From Streptomyces lateritius (GTDB lineage Bacteria > Actinomycetota > Actinomycetes > Streptomycetales > Streptomycetaceae): a DNA stretch of 64,000 nucleotides. Below are positions 14,382 to 23,596 of the stretch, piece by piece; the first letter of the stretch is position 1, and every line of letters begins with the position of its first letter. The stretch is from NCBI RefSeq assembly GCF_014649715.1, contig NZ_BMTO01000019.1, positions 61,408 to 125,407 of the forward strand, given 5' to 3'. The translations under genes and the position numbers were made by a program. The notes under the pieces were generated by a model. The model saw nothing but the letters and a program-made list of their open reading frames with translations, was not told the DNA's origin and ran no database searches.

Positions 14382-16796
14382 GTGGAGCAGCTCACGCAGC
14401 ACGACCCGAGACGGATCGGGCCCTTCGAGGTGCTGGGCCGGCTCGGTGCAGGCGGCATGGGGCTGGTCTATCTCGCGCGCTCGGCGTCCGGCCGGCGCGT
14501 GGCGATCAAGACCGTGCGGACCGAGCTCGCCGAGGACCAGCTGTTCCGTGTCCGTTTCACCCGTGAGGTCGAGGCCGCGCGGGCCGTCTCCGGTTTCTAC
14601 ACGGCCGCCGTCGTCGACGCCGACCCCCGTGCCGCCGTGCCGTGGCTGGCCACCGCCTACGTACCGGCGCCCTCCCTCGAAGAAATAGTGAACGAGTGCG
14701 GGCCGCTCCCGGCCCAGGCCGTGCGCTGGCTGGCCGCCGGTGTCGCCGAGGCCCTGCAGTCCATCCACGGCGCGGGCCTGGTCCACCGCGACCTGAAGCC
14801 CTCCAACGTCCTCGTCGTCGAGGACGGACCCCGGGTGATCGACTTCGGTATCGCCTCCGGCGTCTCCAACACCCGGCTGACCATGACCAACGTCGCCGTC
14901 GGCACGCCCGCGTACATGTCACCCGAGCAGGCCCGCGACTCGCGCAGCGTCACCGGCGCGTCCGACGTCTTCTCGCTCGGCTCGATGCTGGTCTTCGCCG
15001 CCACCGGCCATGCCCCCTTCCACGGTGCCAACCCCGTCGAGACCGTCTTCATGCTGCTCCGGGAAGGCCCGGACCTGGAGGGGCTGCCGGACGAGCTGCG
15101 TCCGCTGATCGAGTCCTGCATGCAGATGGACGTCTCGCGCCGCCCCACCCCGGCCGATCTGCAGGCCCAGCTCGCTCCCCATCTCTTCGGCTCGGGCAGC
15201 GACGACAGCGGTACGGCCTCGGCCTGGCTGCCGCACAGCGCCACCGCGATGATCGAGCACCGCCGGGGCGGCCGGCCCAGCCCCCCGCCTCCCGCGCCCG
15301 TCGCCGCGCCTCCCGCCCCGCCCGTACCGCCGCGTCCGCCCCGGCAGACGCCGGGGTGGGGCGGGGCCGGCGACCCGCGCACCGGCCAGGCGGTCGGCGG
15401 CGGGCGGCACGCCGCGCCCGCGGAGGCCGCCGGTCCGGTACGTCTCGCGGGGGCCGCCGTCCCGATCGGCCCCGGCCCCCGGGTGGCCGACACCCGCGCC
15501 GCCGTCCGCCCGGGCGCCGACGCGGGCCCGGCCACCGGCTGGATCCGCCCGCCCGGCGGCGGCCCGAACGGTGCAGAGCCCGGCCCGCCGCCCGGCTCCC
15601 GCCCGCTGCCCTCGCCCGCGCCGGCCCCGGAGGCGCAGGCCGCCCCCGAGCCCGGCCACTGGCGCCCCTGGCGCTTCCGGATGTCGAACGACGTCTGGGG
15701 CACCCCGGTCGTCGCCGGTGACCTGCTCTACGTCACCTCCTTCGAGGTGCACGCCCTCGACGTGGCCAGCGGCCGCCGCCAGTTCAAGACCCGGGACGTG
15801 GCCTGGTCCATGGCCGTCGCCCAGGGCCGTATCCACGCCTCCGACGGCCCCACGCTGTACGCGCTCGACGCCGCCGACGGCAGTGAGCGGTGGCGCCTCG
15901 CGGCCGATGCCTGGGTGTACTCCCTCAAGGTCGACCGGGGCACGGTCGTCACCGGCACCCGGGGCGGCGGTGTGCAGGGCTGGGAGGCGTCCAACGGCGC
16001 CAAGCTGTGGGAGATCACGGGCGCGCAGACCGACTTCGAGACCCCGGAGGCAGGGCCCGCCGTCCACGGCGACACGGTGTACGTGTGGCGGGACGCCAGG
16101 CTCCAGGCGCTGGACGCCCGTTCGGGTGTCGAGCGCTGGTCGTACCCGATCGGCGACGCCGCCTCCTGCGGCAACGTCCCGGTCCGGGTGGCCCCGGCGG
16201 AGGACGGCTGTGTGTACGTCTCGGCCGGCACCCGGGTGCTGTCGATCGACATCGCGGGCGGCCACGTCCGCTGGCACTTCGAGGCGCCCGCCGTCTTCCT
16301 CTCCCCGCCCGCCTTCGCCCCCGGCCCGGCGGTCACCGGCGGCGGCGTCTACCTCGCCGACTACCTCGGCACGGTGTACGCGCTGGACGCCACCACCGGC
16401 CAGGACCGCTGGCGGATCGCGACCGAGTCCCGTCAGTCGATCGAGCCGGTCCTGGTCGTCGACGGCAATGTGCACGTGGGCAGCGGCAGCGCGCTCTACA
16501 CGCTGGACGCGGTCACCGGCACGCCGAAGTGGCGGTTCGCGGCGGGCGGCGAGCTGATCGGCAGCCCGGTCGTCGCCGACGGCCGGGTGCACTTCGGTTC
16601 GGCGGACCACGTCCTCTACACGCTGGACGCGACGGGTGGTCAGCTGCGCTGGAAGCTCGCCACCGGCGGCGAGATCACCGGCTCGCCGGTGGCGCGGGGC
16701 GGGGTCGTGTACGCGTGCAGCAAGGACCGGTGCGTGTACGCACTGGACGCGGTGAAGGGAACGGCGACGGGGCGGGGCGCGGCGCCGAGGGCGTGA
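14382..16796 (+). CDS. afsK: AfsK: Ser/Thr protein kinase with C-terminal PQQ beta-propeller
   Basis: 804 residues. Kinase domain at about 10-270: P-loop GRLGAGGMGLVYL (19-31), ATP-anchoring Lys43, catalytic loop HRDLKPSN (Asp137), DFG at 154-156, activation-loop threonines 167 and 169, and SPEQ. A Pro/Gly-rich linker (about 290-425) follows, then seven or so PQQ-type repeats with YALDA or YTLDA units and RWR/KWR ends (about 430-800). Size, N-terminus (EQLTQHDPRR) and domain order match S. coelicolor AfsK (799 aa), which phosphorylates AfsR; its autophosphorylated Thr168 would correspond to Thr167 here. No transmembrane helix is evident. GTG start with GGGGAGGTGG upstream. Confidence 0.93.
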   Translation: MEQLTQHDPRRIGPFEVLGRLGAGGMGLVYLARSASGRRVAIKTVRTELAEDQLFRVRFTREVEAARAVSGFYTAAVVDADPRAAVPWLATAYVPAPSLEEIVNECGPLPAQAVRWLAAGVAEALQSIHGAGLVHRDLKPSNVLVVEDGPRVIDFGIASGVSNTRLTMTNVAVGTPAYMSPEQARDSRSVTGASDVFSLGSMLVFAATGHAPFHGANPVETVFMLLREGPDLEGLPDELRPLIESCMQMDVSRRPTPADLQAQLAPHLFGSGSDDSGTASAWLPHSATAMIEHRRGGRPSPPPPAPVAAPPAPPVPPRPPRQTPGWGGAGDPRTGQAVGGGRHAAPAEAAGPVRLAGAAVPIGPGPRVADTRAAVRPGADAGPATGWIRPPGGGPNGAEPGPPPGSRPLPSPAPAPEAQAAPEPGHWRPWRFRMSNDVWGTPVVAGDLLYVTSFEVHALDVASGRRQFKTRDVAWSMAVAQGRIHASDGPTLYALDAADGSERWRLAADAWVYSLKVDRGTVVTGTRGGGVQGWEASNGAKLWEITGAQTDFETPEAGPAVHGDTVYVWRDARLQALDARSGVERWSYPIGDAASCGNVPVRVAPAEDGCVYVSAGTRVLSIDIAGGHVRWHFEAPAVFLSPPAFAPGPAVTGGGVYLADYLGTVYALDATTGQDRWRIATESRQSIEPVLVVDGNVHVGSGSALYTLDAVTGTPKWRFAAGGELIGSPVVADGRVHFGSADHVLYTLDATGGQLRWKLATGGEITGSPVARGGVVYACSKDRCVYALDAVKGTATGRGAAPRA

Positions 16797-16804
16797 GCCC
16801 CGTG

Positions 16805-17527
16805 TCAGGGGCGCTGCTGCGGCGGCTCGTCCGGGTACGGGCCGCGGCCGTCGTGGCCGTAGCCGTCTCGCCCGTAGCCGTCCCGCCCGTGGTCGTCGCG
16901 CCCGCGTCCGCCGTAGCCGTCCTGGCCGCCGTGGGACGGGTCCTGCTGGTTCCAGCGGGGCTGGTCCATCGTCCGGGTGGGTGAGTCGGCGTCATGCGGA
17001 TAGCCGGGGACGCCGCGTTGGTCACCCTGATCGCCCCGGTACCCCTGATCGTGAGGGGACGGGTACGGGTGCGCCGGCCGCTGGTGGTCGTCGTCGAGCC
17101 GGGTCGTGCGCGCGCGGCGGCGGCCGGACATGAGCGCCGCGGCGAGGAGCAGCAGGACACCGCCTCCCAGCGCGAGCCCGGCCCCGTCGCCCAGACCCGT
17201 ACCGTCCGAGCCGACCGTCAGACCGCCCTCGGCCTGCCCGACACGGACCATCCACAGGACGGCGAAGCCGATCACGACCACGCCGGCGACGGCCACCAGG
17301 ATCCGGGAGCGGAGCACCAGGCCGACGAGGGCGACCAGGGCGGCGAGGGCGAACGGCAGCAGGATCGAGCCGAAGACCCCGGCCTTGGCGTCGGTGATGC
17401 CGCCGAACAGGTCCCCGATGCGGTAGTCGCTGCCGTGACGGCCGCCGTACCAGGCACGGAAGGGGCTCCAGACGGCGGCCGTCGCTCCGGCGATGGCCAG
17501 GACCGAGGCGATGACGTTACGAACCAT
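16805..17527 (-). CDS. Membrane protein with Gly/Asp/Tyr-rich repetitive tail
   Basis: 240 residues. Three or four transmembrane helices in the first 140 residues (about 4-22, 50-72, 76-94, 115-135), with WSPFRAWYGGRHGSDY in the first loop. This is followed by a hydrophilic C-terminal tail rich in Arg, Asp, Gln, Gly and Tyr. The tail has repeated RDGYGRDGYGHDGRG units near the C-terminus, encoded by short tandem DNA repeats (about 16850-16915). The function is unknown. It converges with afsK (8-nt gap), with no terminator in between. Confidence 0.75.
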   Translation of the reverse strand: MVRNVIASVLAIAGATAAVWSPFRAWYGGRHGSDYRIGDLFGGITDAKAGVFGSILLPFALAALVALVGLVLRSRILVAVAGVVVIGFAVLWMVRVGQAEGGLTVGSDGTGLGDGAGLALGGGVLLLLAAALMSGRRRARTTRLDDDHQRPAHPYPSPHDQGYRGDQGDQRGVPGYPHDADSPTRTMDQPRWNQQDPSHGGQDGYGGRGRDDHGRDGYGRDGYGHDGRGPYPDEPPQQRP

Positions 17528-17632
17528 CGTTCGAGCCTCCTTCGGTCCGGCTCACGCTCCCGACGCTACGCCGGGTGGGGGAGCCCCGCCACGCGGGCTA
17601 GGGTGGCGCGGACACGACAGGAAAGGTGTGCG

Positions 17633-18211
17633 ATGGCAACGGGGACGGCGCGCCGCAGGAGCCTCAGGCTGGCGGCGACGCTCACGGTGGTGGTGCTCGC
17701 GCTGACGGGGTTCCAGACGGGCAAGGGCAAGGGCAGCTCGGGCGGGAGCGGCGGCAAGAGCCGCAGCAGTGGCGGGGGCGGTGACAGCGGTGGCGGCTGC
17801 TCCAGCTCCGAGAAGAAGAACGACGACTACGACTACGACGACAACGCGAACAGCGGCAGCTCGGGCGGCAGTAGCCACACCGCCTCGCCCACCCCTACCG
17901 TCTCCTCCACCTCGACGGTGGACGTGGTGGTCGTCGACTGCGTCAAGCCCGCGCAGAAGAAGCGCAAGGGCAAAGCCGCCCGTAAGGCGGACACCACCGC
18001 CACCCTGCGGATCACCTCACGGGAGACCTTCACCGAGACCTTCAAGATCACCCTGGAGTTCGAGGGCTCCGCGGGCTCCGAGGTCGACTCGGCGGAGAAG
18101 CTGGTCACCGTAGAGCCGGGGGAGACGAAGACCTTCGAGGTCGCGATGAAGACCCCGAAGGCCGTCGGCAAGGTGAAGAACTGCTCGGTCGACGACGTGC
18201 GCGTGCGGTAG
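17633..18211 (+). CDS. Secreted low-complexity protein with C-terminal beta domain
   Basis: 192 residues. A basic N-terminus plus hydrophobic segment (LRLAATLTVVVLALTGFQTG) is a Sec signal. It is followed by a Ser/Gly-rich region, an acidic Tyr/Asp run (NDDYDYDDN) and a Ser/Thr-rich linker. The last 80 residues (TTATLRITSRETFTETFKIT and onward, with VTVEPGETKTFEV) read like an Ig-like or DUF11-type beta-sandwich. Two Cys near 101 and 187 could bridge. It probably acts at the cell surface. ATG 17633 has GAAAGG upstream. It is divergent from 16805-17527. I do not recognise the family. Confidence 0.7.
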   Translation: MATGTARRRSLRLAATLTVVVLALTGFQTGKGKGSSGGSGGKSRSSGGGGDSGGGCSSSEKKNDDYDYDDNANSGSSGGSSHTASPTPTVSSTSTVDVVVVDCVKPAQKKRKGKAARKADTTATLRITSRETFTETFKITLEFEGSAGSEVDSAEKLVTVEPGETKTFEVAMKTPKAVGKVKNCSVDDVRVR

Positions 18212-18229
18212 CGCGCACGCGGGAGGTCG

Positions 18230-19405
18230 TCAGTTCCAGCGGACCAGGGACTCGCGGTGCTCGTCGGAGCCGTCGATCGGCGGGTCGACGTCGGTGATCT
18301 TCACCGGCTCGGCCCCGGAGAAGTCCCCCCGGAACAGACCCCACCGGTCGTTCTCGCCCTTGGAGAGGAACGCGAAGCTCTTGCCGTCGGGGGAGAGGAC
18401 CGGGGGCAGGTTGGTCCGGTCGTTCTCCGGGATCAGGTCCTCGGTCTTCACGACCTTCGCGTAGTCGGCGGTGAAGGTGATCTGCTTGAACTCGCAGACC
18501 AGGGTGGTGGCGTCCCGCCAGAAGGACGGCCGGCAGTTCAGGCTGGTGCCGTCGAGGCCCTTGGTCTCGATGTCGGTGAGGAAGGAACCCGCCCCGACGT
18601 CGCCGTCGCGGTCGACACGGTTGAGGTGGACGCCCGCGCCCATGCTGTAGCCGGCCACGATGCCGCCGCGGGGGACGGCCGGGCCGTGGATGCCGTCGGT
18701 CGCGAGGATGGTGGTGGCCGTGGGACCGTCCGTCCCGAGGAGGTCCGGGAGCTTCTCGAAGGGGACGGTCTCCTCGGTCTTCGGGCCGCCCTTCGGGTCG
18801 CGCGAGGCCACCGGGTCGTCGGACTCGAAGTCGTGGTGCTGCATGTCGTACCAGAGGCGGCCCGTCACCGGGTGGAAGGCGGCTCCGTTGTTCTTCGGGC
18901 GCTTGGCGAAGGAGTCCGGGTCCGGCGGTGCGAGCTCCTTGCCGGTGGCCAGGTCGAAGGCGGCGGCCCGGTCCGTCGAGGCGCTCACGATGCCGGCCAC
19001 CAGGGTGAGGTCCTTGTTGAAGGCGGTCCCGACCCCGTGGCCGGGCCCGTCCTCCTCGCACCCGGCCGTGGGCTCCACGTCGGCGGGCAGGACGGTGCTG
19101 CGCTCGCCGACGAAGGCGCCGTCCTTCGCGGAGAAGGAGCGCAGGGTGAGCCCGTAGACCTCCCCGCCGTCCCCGCTCGGGATGGTGTGGCAGAAGGACA
19201 CCGTGAGGGTGTCGGGCTGGGCCAGCGACGCCGTCCTGGGGTCGCCGCCGCCCGCTGGGCCGGCCTCGCCGCCGCCGTTCTTCCCGCCGCCCGAGGCACC
19301 GCCGGAACCGGCCGCGTCCGCCGGGTCGGTGCCGCCTCCGCAGCCCGCCAGCAGCAGCGCGGCCCCCGCCGCGAGTCCGGCCCTGACGATGCGTCGTCCC
19401 ATCAC
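18230..19405 (-). CDS. Lipoprotein, TolB-like beta-propeller predicted
   Basis: 391 residues with a lipoprotein signal: AAGAALLLAGC, where the Cys at residue 22 is the lipidated residue. A short Gly/Ala/Ser linker follows. The remainder has repeated blades of the type SPDGKSFAFLSKGENDRWGLF and FNKDLTLVAGIVSA, typical of WD40/TolB-like propellers, plus many DG turns. Such lipoproteins act on the outer face of the membrane; the partner is unknown. It converges with the secreted protein at 17633 (18-nt gap). The upstream region (19406-19561) contains CTTCA-CAT-TGAAG (19494-19506) and AT-rich sequence suitable for a promoter. Confidence 0.75.
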   Translation of the reverse strand: MMGRRIVRAGLAAGAALLLAGCGGGTDPADAAGSGGASGGGKNGGGEAGPAGGGDPRTASLAQPDTLTVSFCHTIPSGDGGEVYGLTLRSFSAKDGAFVGERSTVLPADVEPTAGCEEDGPGHGVGTAFNKDLTLVAGIVSASTDRAAAFDLATGKELAPPDPDSFAKRPKNNGAAFHPVTGRLWYDMQHHDFESDDPVASRDPKGGPKTEETVPFEKLPDLLGTDGPTATTILATDGIHGPAVPRGGIVAGYSMGAGVHLNRVDRDGDVGAGSFLTDIETKGLDGTSLNCRPSFWRDATTLVCEFKQITFTADYAKVVKTEDLIPENDRTNLPPVLSPDGKSFAFLSKGENDRWGLFRGDFSGAEPVKITDVDPPIDGSDEHRESLVRWN

Positions 19406-19561
19406 GATCTCCCCGCGCGCAGGTCACAACGGCCGAGCGCGCGGCCCGGACCAGATGGTGAACTCGGGGCGGTCTCACCGAAGTTGACGGTGTCTCTTCA
19501 ATGTGAAGATCCATTAAAACAGACCGCGGGCGTCTCCCCGCCGGTACGTCATGCGGTCACC

Positions 19562-20347
19562 TCACCGCAGGCGGAAGCCGCGGGCTCCGTTCTCCCTTCG
19601 AGTGAAGAGTTCCGCCTGTCGCTCGGCCGGCAGGTTCCCGAGTGCGACGAGGTGCGGCGCGTGGGCGAGGGCCTGGGCGCGGGCGGCCTCCTTGACCGAC
19701 CAGAGCGCCCGGACGGTGCCCTGCACCGCCTCCGTCGGGTACGCGGCGATGACGGACGCGGCCCGGCGCGCGGCGTCCAGCGCCCCGCCGGTCTCCGTCA
19801 CCTCGGACACGAGCCCCGTCTCGTACGCCCGCCGGGCCGAGATCCGTTCGGCCGTCCCCATCAGAGCCATGCGCGCGACCTCCCCGAACGGCATCCGCTG
19901 CGCCATGTGGACGGTCTCGAAGGCGCTGACCATGCCGTAGGCGGTGTGCGGGTCGAAGAAGGTGGCGCCCTCGCCCGCGACGAGGAACTCCGCCTCCCCG
20001 AGCAGGTAGAACGCCCCGCCGCAGGCCATGCCCTCCACGGCGGCGACGACCGGTTTCCACAGGTCGTTCGCCTTGGGGCCGATGGAGATCAGCGGATCGT
20101 CGATCGTGTACGGGGAGGAGGGCTGGGGGACCTCGCCGGCGGCGGTGCGGTCGATGCCGGTGCAGAAGGCCGCGGTCCCCGCGCCGGTGACGACGACGGC
20201 CCGCACCTCGTCCTCGTAGCGCAACCCCCGCCATAGGGCGCCCAGCCGCTCGGCCATCTCCGGGGTGATCGCGTTGTGTTTCGCGGCCCGGTCGAGGGTG
20301 ACGACCGCGACGCCGGACTCCTTGTCGGTCTCCACGCGGACGCTCAT
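19562..20347 (-). CDS. Enoyl-CoA hydratase/isomerase family protein
   Basis: 261 residues of the crotonase fold: VVTLDRAAKHNAITPEM near the N-terminus, AVVVTGAGTAAFCTGID (oxyanion-hole region), KPVVAAVEGMACGGAFYLL and AYETGLVSEV. The Ala/Gly backbone positions of the oxyanion hole are present; the usual catalytic glutamates of hydratases are not both obvious, so an isomerase or other crotonase reaction is possible. It is the third gene of an operon with a DUF35 protein (ATGA overlap at 20344-20347) and a thiolase-fold protein, controlled from the twin operator at 21939-21980. Confidence 0.85.
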   Translation of the reverse strand: MSVRVETDKESGVAVVTLDRAAKHNAITPEMAERLGALWRGLRYEDEVRAVVVTGAGTAAFCTGIDRTAAGEVPQPSSPYTIDDPLISIGPKANDLWKPVVAAVEGMACGGAFYLLGEAEFLVAGEGATFFDPHTAYGMVSAFETVHMAQRMPFGEVARMALMGTAERISARRAYETGLVSEVTETGGALDAARRAASVIAAYPTEAVQGTVRALWSVKEAARAQALAHAPHLVALGNLPAERQAELFTRRENGARGFRLR

Positions 20348-20769
20348 CCGCGCTCCAGCAGCCAGCGAGGCACGATGACGCCGGCGATCTCGGTGAACGC
20401 GACCCTCACCCCGGCGCCGATCCGCAGCCGTGCCGGGTCGACCGAGTCGAGCGGCGCGTCCGGGGCGGCGACCACGTTGCCGACGAGACGGATGCGGGGA
20501 GCGTCGGCGAGTTCGACGAGGACGGCGTTGTACGGCGCCTGGGCGGCGTAGTCGGGCAGGAGCGGCGGATGGGGCACGACGTACGACCAGATCCGGCCGC
20601 GGCCGGACATCCGCCGCCACTCGCTGTCGAAGGACCGGCAGTGCGGGCAGCAGGGGCGGGGCGGGAAGCGCGGCTCCCCGCAGGCGGCGCAGGCCTGGAC
20701 GCGGAGTTCGCCCCGGGCGGCGTACTCCCAGAAGGGCGCGCCGTCCTCGTCGACCACGGGTGTCAGCAT
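20344..20769 (-). CDS. DUF35 Zn-ribbon/OB-fold protein, acyl-CoA-binding partner
   Basis: 141 residues. A rubredoxin-like zinc ribbon with four Cys (27, 30, 40 or 41, 44: QACAACGEP then CPHC) is followed by an OB-fold (GRIWSYVVPHPPLLPDY, VLVELADAPRIRLVGNV). DUF35 proteins pair with thiolase-fold enzymes; in steroid side-chain degradation they form the Ltp2/DUF35 aldolase complex. Here the gene lies one base after a thiolase-fold gene and overlaps the enoyl-CoA hydratase gene, so the three products very likely work together. Confidence 0.88.
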   Translation of the reverse strand: MLTPVVDEDGAPFWEYAARGELRVQACAACGEPRFPPRPCCPHCRSFDSEWRRMSGRGRIWSYVVPHPPLLPDYAAQAPYNAVLVELADAPRIRLVGNVVAAPDAPLDSVDPARLRIGAGVRVAFTEIAGVIVPRWLLERG

Positions 20770-20770
20770 C

Positions 20771-21919
20771 TCAACTCCTCAGCAGGATCGCCGATGTGGG
20801 GACGCCCTCACCGGCCGTGACCAGGCAGGTGGCGGCGTCGGGCACCTGGGCGGTGGAGGTGCCGCGGAGTTGCTTCACACCCTCGTTGATGAGGTTGAAG
20901 CCGTGGACGTAGGCCTCGGAGAGTCCGCCGCCAGCGGTGTTGAGGGGCAGCCGTCCGCCGATCTCCAGGGCGCCGCCCTCGGTGAACGCGGCCCCCTCTC
21001 CCCGTCCGCAGAAGCCGTAACCCTCCAGGGAGAGCGGGATGAGCGGGGTGAACGCGTCGTAGATCTGGGCGACGTCGATGTCCTGCGGCCCGAAGTCGGC
21101 CTGCTTCCACAGCTGTCGGGCGGCGGTCCACGCGGGGCCGCTGAGCGGGTCCTCGTTCCAGTAGTTGACCATGCCGTGATGCTGGGAGGGCAGTCCCTGC
21201 GCGGTGGAGTGGACGTACACCGGCTTCTGCCGGCAGTCGCGCGCGCGCTCGGCGCCCACGACGACGCAGGCGAGCGCTCCGTCCGTCTCCAGGCAGTTGT
21301 CGAAGAGGCAGAGGGGTTCGCTGATCCAGCGGGCGGTCATGTACATCTCGCGGGTCAGCGGCCGCTCGTACATCATCGCCGCCGGGTTCTGGTTGGCGCG
21401 GTTGCGGCAGGCGAGGGCGACGTTGAAGAGGTGGTCGCGGGTGGCGCCGTACTCGTGCATGTAGCGGCGGGCGAGCATGCCGATCTCGTCGGCGGGGCGC
21501 AGGAGGCCGAAGGGGCGGGTCCACTGCCCGGGGGTCGGGAGCTGCGCCCGGGTGTTCTTCCAGGGGCGCGGCCCGGAGCCCCGCTTCCGTGACCTCCACG
21601 CCACTCCGACGCTCGCCTGCCCGGTGGTGACGGCGGCGGCGAGATGGCCGACGGTCGCGCACGAGCCGCCACCGCCGAAGCCGACCTTGCTGAAGAAGGT
21701 GACGTCGCCGGCGCCGATGGCCTTGGCTATCTCGACCTCGTCGGTCTCCTCCATCGTGTACGAGGCGAAGGCGTCCACCTCCTCGGGCGCGATGCCGGCG
21801 TCGTCGAGAGCGGCGAGGATCGCCCGGCAGGCGAGGGTCTTCTCGGACTCGGGGAGCTGTTTGGCGAACGACGTCTGCCCGATGCCGACGATGGCCGTGG
21901 CGTCCTTGAGCACTGGCAA
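20771..21919 (-). CDS. Thiolase-fold protein (Ltp aldolase / acetyl-CoA acetyltransferase family)
   Basis: 382 residues. N-terminal ATAIVGIGQTSFAKQ, ALDDAGIAPEEVDAFASY, GFGGGGSCATVGHLAAAV (a Cys near the thiolase nucleophile position), DVAQIYDAFTPLIPLSLEGYGF and NTAGGGLSEAYVHGFN in place of the thiolase GHP motif. This is the lipid-transfer/SCP2-thiolase-like family; with the DUF35 partner encoded directly downstream, an Ltp2-type retro-aldol cleavage of a CoA thioester is a good guess, though thiolysis cannot be excluded. It is the first gene of the operon and divergent from the FadD3-type ligase; the two share twin operators. Confidence 0.85.
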   Translation of the reverse strand: MPVLKDATAIVGIGQTSFAKQLPESEKTLACRAILAALDDAGIAPEEVDAFASYTMEETDEVEIAKAIGAGDVTFFSKVGFGGGGSCATVGHLAAAVTTGQASVGVAWRSRKRGSGPRPWKNTRAQLPTPGQWTRPFGLLRPADEIGMLARRYMHEYGATRDHLFNVALACRNRANQNPAAMMYERPLTREMYMTARWISEPLCLFDNCLETDGALACVVVGAERARDCRQKPVYVHSTAQGLPSQHHGMVNYWNEDPLSGPAWTAARQLWKQADFGPQDIDVAQIYDAFTPLIPLSLEGYGFCGRGEGAAFTEGGALEIGGRLPLNTAGGGLSEAYVHGFNLINEGVKQLRGTSTAQVPDAATCLVTAGEGVPTSAILLRS

Positions 21920-21938
21920 CCTCCCCGTTCGCGAGCTG

Positions 21939-21980
21939 CTGACAGCGCGTCAGGCTACAGCTAATCTGACGAACAGTCAG
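21939..21980. promoter_or_regulatory. Twin TetR-type operators between thiolase and FadD3-type genes
   Basis: CTGACAGCGCGTCAG (21939-21953) and CTGACGAACAGTCAG (21966-21980) each fit CTGACGNNNCGTCAG with one mismatch. Their centres are 27 bp apart. Together they fill the 79-bp gap between the divergent starts at 21919 and 21999. Confidence 0.7.
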
Positions 21981-21998
21981 CTAAGGGGAGTGGTGGAG

Positions 21999-23549
21999 AT
22001 GACGCGCGGCGACCTGGAGTGGGGCTCGGTCCCGGGGCTGGTGCGGGCGGCGGCCGAGCGGTACGGGAGCGCGGAGGCGGTCGTCGAGGGCCGTAGCCGC
22101 ATCTCGTACGAGGAGCTGGGCGAGCGCGTCGAACGCGCGGCGGCGGCGTGCATGGCCTCCGGGGTCCGGGCCGGCGACCGGGTCGCGATCTGGGCGCCGA
22201 ACACCGTGGACTGGATCGTCTCGGCGCTCGGAGCGGTGACGGCCGGGGCGGTGCTCGTCCCCCTGAACACCCGCTTCAAGGGCACGGAGGCCGCCCACGT
22301 CCTGCAGCGCTGCCGGGCGAAGCTGCTCTTCGTGACGGGTACGTTCCTGGGCACCTCGTACGTCGCCTCCCTGCGCCGGGCGGGAGCCGAACTCCCGGCA
22401 CTGGAACGGGTGGTGGTGCTCGGCGACGCCGCGCCGGAGGACTGGACGACCTGGAAGTCCTTCCTGGCGGAGGGGGACGAGGTGACGTCGGCGGAGGTAC
22501 GGCGGCGGGCCGACGCGATCGCCCCGGAGTCCCCCTCGGACATCATCTACACCTCGGGAACGACCGGCCGGCCCAAGGGGGCGGTGATCACCCACGCCCA
22601 GACCCTGCGCTGCTACGAGGTGTGGAGCGACCTCGCCGGCCTGCGGGAAGGCGACCGCTACCTCATCGTGAACCCGTTCTTCCACACCTTCGGCTACAAG
22701 GCCGGGATCATCGCCTGCCTGATGCGGGGCGCGGTGATGATCCCGCAGCCCGTCTTCAACGTGGACACCGTCCTCGCGAACATCGCCGCCGAACGCGTCT
22801 CGGTCCTCCCCGGCCCGCCGACCCTCCACCAGTCGCTCCTCGACCACCCCTCCCGCTCCTCGTACGACCTCTCGGCGCTTCGCCTCGTGGTGACCGGGGC
22901 GGCGGTCGTCCCGCTCCGGCTGGTCGAGCGCCTGCGCGGCGAACTGGGCGTCGGCACGGTCCTCACGGCGTACGGCCTCTCCGAGGCGAGCGGCATCGTC
23001 ACCATGTGCCGCCGCGGCGACCCGCCGGAGGTCGTCGCCACCACCTCGGGCCGCCCGATCCCCGACACGGAGGTCCGCCTCTCGGACGCGGGCGAGGTGT
23101 TGGTCCGGGGGCACCACGTGATGCGCGGCTACTTCGAGGACGAGCCGGCCACCGCCGAGGCGATCGACCCGGACGGCTGGCTCCACACGGGCGACGTGGG
23201 CGTCCTGGACGCGTGGGGCAACCTGCGGATCACGGACCGGATCAAGGACATGTTCATCGTCGGCGGCTTCAACGCCTACCCCGCGGAGATCGAGCAACTC
23301 CTGGGCCTGCACCCCGGCATAGCCGACGTGGCGGTCATCGGCATCCCGGACGCGCGGCTGGGCGAGGTCGGCAAGGCCTTCGCGGTCCGGCGTGCGGGGG
23401 CGCGGGTGACGGGCGACGACCTGATCGCGTGGGCCCGCCGCGAGATGGCGAACTACAAGGTCCCGAGGGAGGTCGAGTTCGTGACGGAGCTGCCGCGGAA
23501 CGCGAGCGGGAAGGTGATGAAGGGGGTGCTGCGGGGCGGGGTGGAGTGA
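21999..23549 (+). CDS. FadD3-family acyl-CoA ligase
   Basis: 516 residues. P-loop YTSGTTGRPKG near 183-193, adenine motif AYGLSEASG near 325, TGDVGVLD and DRIKDMFIVGGFNAYPAEIE near 410, and the catalytic Lys in NASGKVMK near the C-terminus. The sequence pattern (GNLRITDRIKDMFI, FHTFGYKAGI) resembles the FadD3 group, which in mycobacteria activates the steroid-ring-derived propionate HIP; many Streptomyces homologues act on other acids. ATG 21999 has GGGGAG 8 nt upstream; an in-frame GTG at 21993 is less well spaced. The twin operators lie just upstream. Confidence 0.87.
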   Translation: MTRGDLEWGSVPGLVRAAAERYGSAEAVVEGRSRISYEELGERVERAAAACMASGVRAGDRVAIWAPNTVDWIVSALGAVTAGAVLVPLNTRFKGTEAAHVLQRCRAKLLFVTGTFLGTSYVASLRRAGAELPALERVVVLGDAAPEDWTTWKSFLAEGDEVTSAEVRRRADAIAPESPSDIIYTSGTTGRPKGAVITHAQTLRCYEVWSDLAGLREGDRYLIVNPFFHTFGYKAGIIACLMRGAVMIPQPVFNVDTVLANIAAERVSVLPGPPTLHQSLLDHPSRSSYDLSALRLVVTGAAVVPLRLVERLRGELGVGTVLTAYGLSEASGIVTMCRRGDPPEVVATTSGRPIPDTEVRLSDAGEVLVRGHHVMRGYFEDEPATAEAIDPDGWLHTGDVGVLDAWGNLRITDRIKDMFIVGGFNAYPAEIEQLLGLHPGIADVAVIGIPDARLGEVGKAFAVRRAGARVTGDDLIAWARREMANYKVPREVEFVTELPRNASGKVMKGVLRGGVE

Positions 23550-23596
23550 GGGGTCCCCTGCCGGTGGGGCTTCGAAGGCCTCGGGGTGTCACCGAC